Positions 63,929 to 64,000 of a stretch of 64,000 nt of DNA are shown here, piece after piece; the first letter of the stretch is position 1, and every line of letters starts with the position of its first letter. This stretch comes from Flavobacterium ammonificans (lineage in GTDB: Bacteria > Bacteroidota > Bacteroidia > Flavobacteriales > Flavobacteriaceae): NCBI RefSeq assembly GCF_020885975.1, contig NZ_AP025183.1, positions 496,001 through 560,000 of the forward strand. The letters run 5' to 3'. The notes below the pieces were generated by a model that saw only the letters and a list, made by a program, of their open reading frames with translations, ran no database searches and was not told the origin of the DNA. The position numbers and the translations under genes are program-made.

Positions 63929-64000
63929 ATGCAATTTTCAGAAATTTTAGGACAAGAATACATTAAAAGTCACTTGACTAAGAGCGCTAGTTTGGGGCGA
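63929..64000 (+). CDS. holB: DNA polymerase III subunit delta', N-terminal fragment
   Basis: The last 72 bases encode MQFSEILGQEYIKSHLTKSA and continue out of the window. This start closely matches the beginning of flavobacterial DnaX/HolB-type clamp loader subunits (FSEILGQEHIKNHL...). The clamp loader loads the sliding clamp on DNA. Only the N-terminus is visible, so dnaX versus holB rests on this short similarity; holB is preferred from memory of the family's start. Confidence 0.75.
   Translation, partial: MQFSEILGQEYIKSHLTKSASLGR

Noticed and set aside
1..64000. CRISPR arrays, tRNA or rRNA genes, prophage or intact transposase
   Set aside because: No regularly spaced direct repeats, no cloverleaf-like sequence, no integrase or transposase product seen. 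A tRNAscan and repeat search would settle this.

Overview
The window is AT-rich chromosomal DNA from a gliding member of the Flavobacteriia, most likely Flavobacterium or a close relative. Four things support this: promoters of the Bacteroidota type (TTG, about 18-20 bases, TAnnTTTG); a GldH gliding lipoprotein; type IX secretion (T9SS) genes with type B C-terminal sorting domains and SprB-like repeats; and a CrtY-type lycopene cyclase. No rRNA, tRNA, CRISPR array or intact transposase was found.

Layout. 1-7100 is an iron and metal uptake block: the 3' part of feoB, a FecA-like TonB receptor, a tiny FeoB-associated Cys-rich protein, a ZIP transporter with a DtxR-type repressor, and a second TonB receptor. 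A 20-base palindrome between the repressor and the second receptor is a likely DtxR operator. 7100-16440 holds housekeeping genes: crtY, a bacilliredoxin, the tRNA hydroxylase trhO with an extra C-terminal domain, ricT, gldH, a class A penicillin-binding protein, and the two subunits of a 3-oxoacid CoA-transferase split by a four-helix-bundle gene.

16443-21340 is an accessory island. It carries an Abi-family HEPN gene, two DUF4468-type secreted proteins, an unknown membrane protein and a complete MntA/HepT toxin-antitoxin pair. Just upstream of the Abi gene, on the opposite strand, are two compact structured RNA candidates. One has a promoter, a GNRA-capped hairpin and a U-tract, and starts about 40 bases from the Abi start codon. 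Abi-family protein plus divergent small RNA is the best candidate here for an undescribed system. The island also holds an attC-like element and a structured repeat.

21341-26340 carries class I fumarase, a palindromic repeat pair, a fused SpmA/SpmB protein, a PolB-type exonuclease and an O6-methylguanine methyltransferase. 26393-35080 is a near-complete heme pathway: hemA-C-D-E-F-B on the minus strand, then an AraC regulator, hemH and a HemJ-like protoporphyrinogen oxidase on the plus strand. 35143-48283 is mixed core metabolism and envelope: a histidine kinase, crotonase, HD hydrolase, acyl-ACP desaturase, PlsC, rnpA, a C-terminal processing protease, a tandem-OmpA protein, ElaA-like GNAT, DUF4837 lipoprotein, a LysM lytic transglycosylase and pgk.

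48444-63633 is a T9SS cluster on the minus strand: two secreted hypothetical proteins (one a beta-helix), a type B Ig-like protein, a PorP/SprF protein fused to a coiled coil and a SPOR-like domain, a 2905-residue SprB-type adhesin with an embedded jelly-roll domain, and a plain PorP/SprF protein. The window ends at the start of holB.
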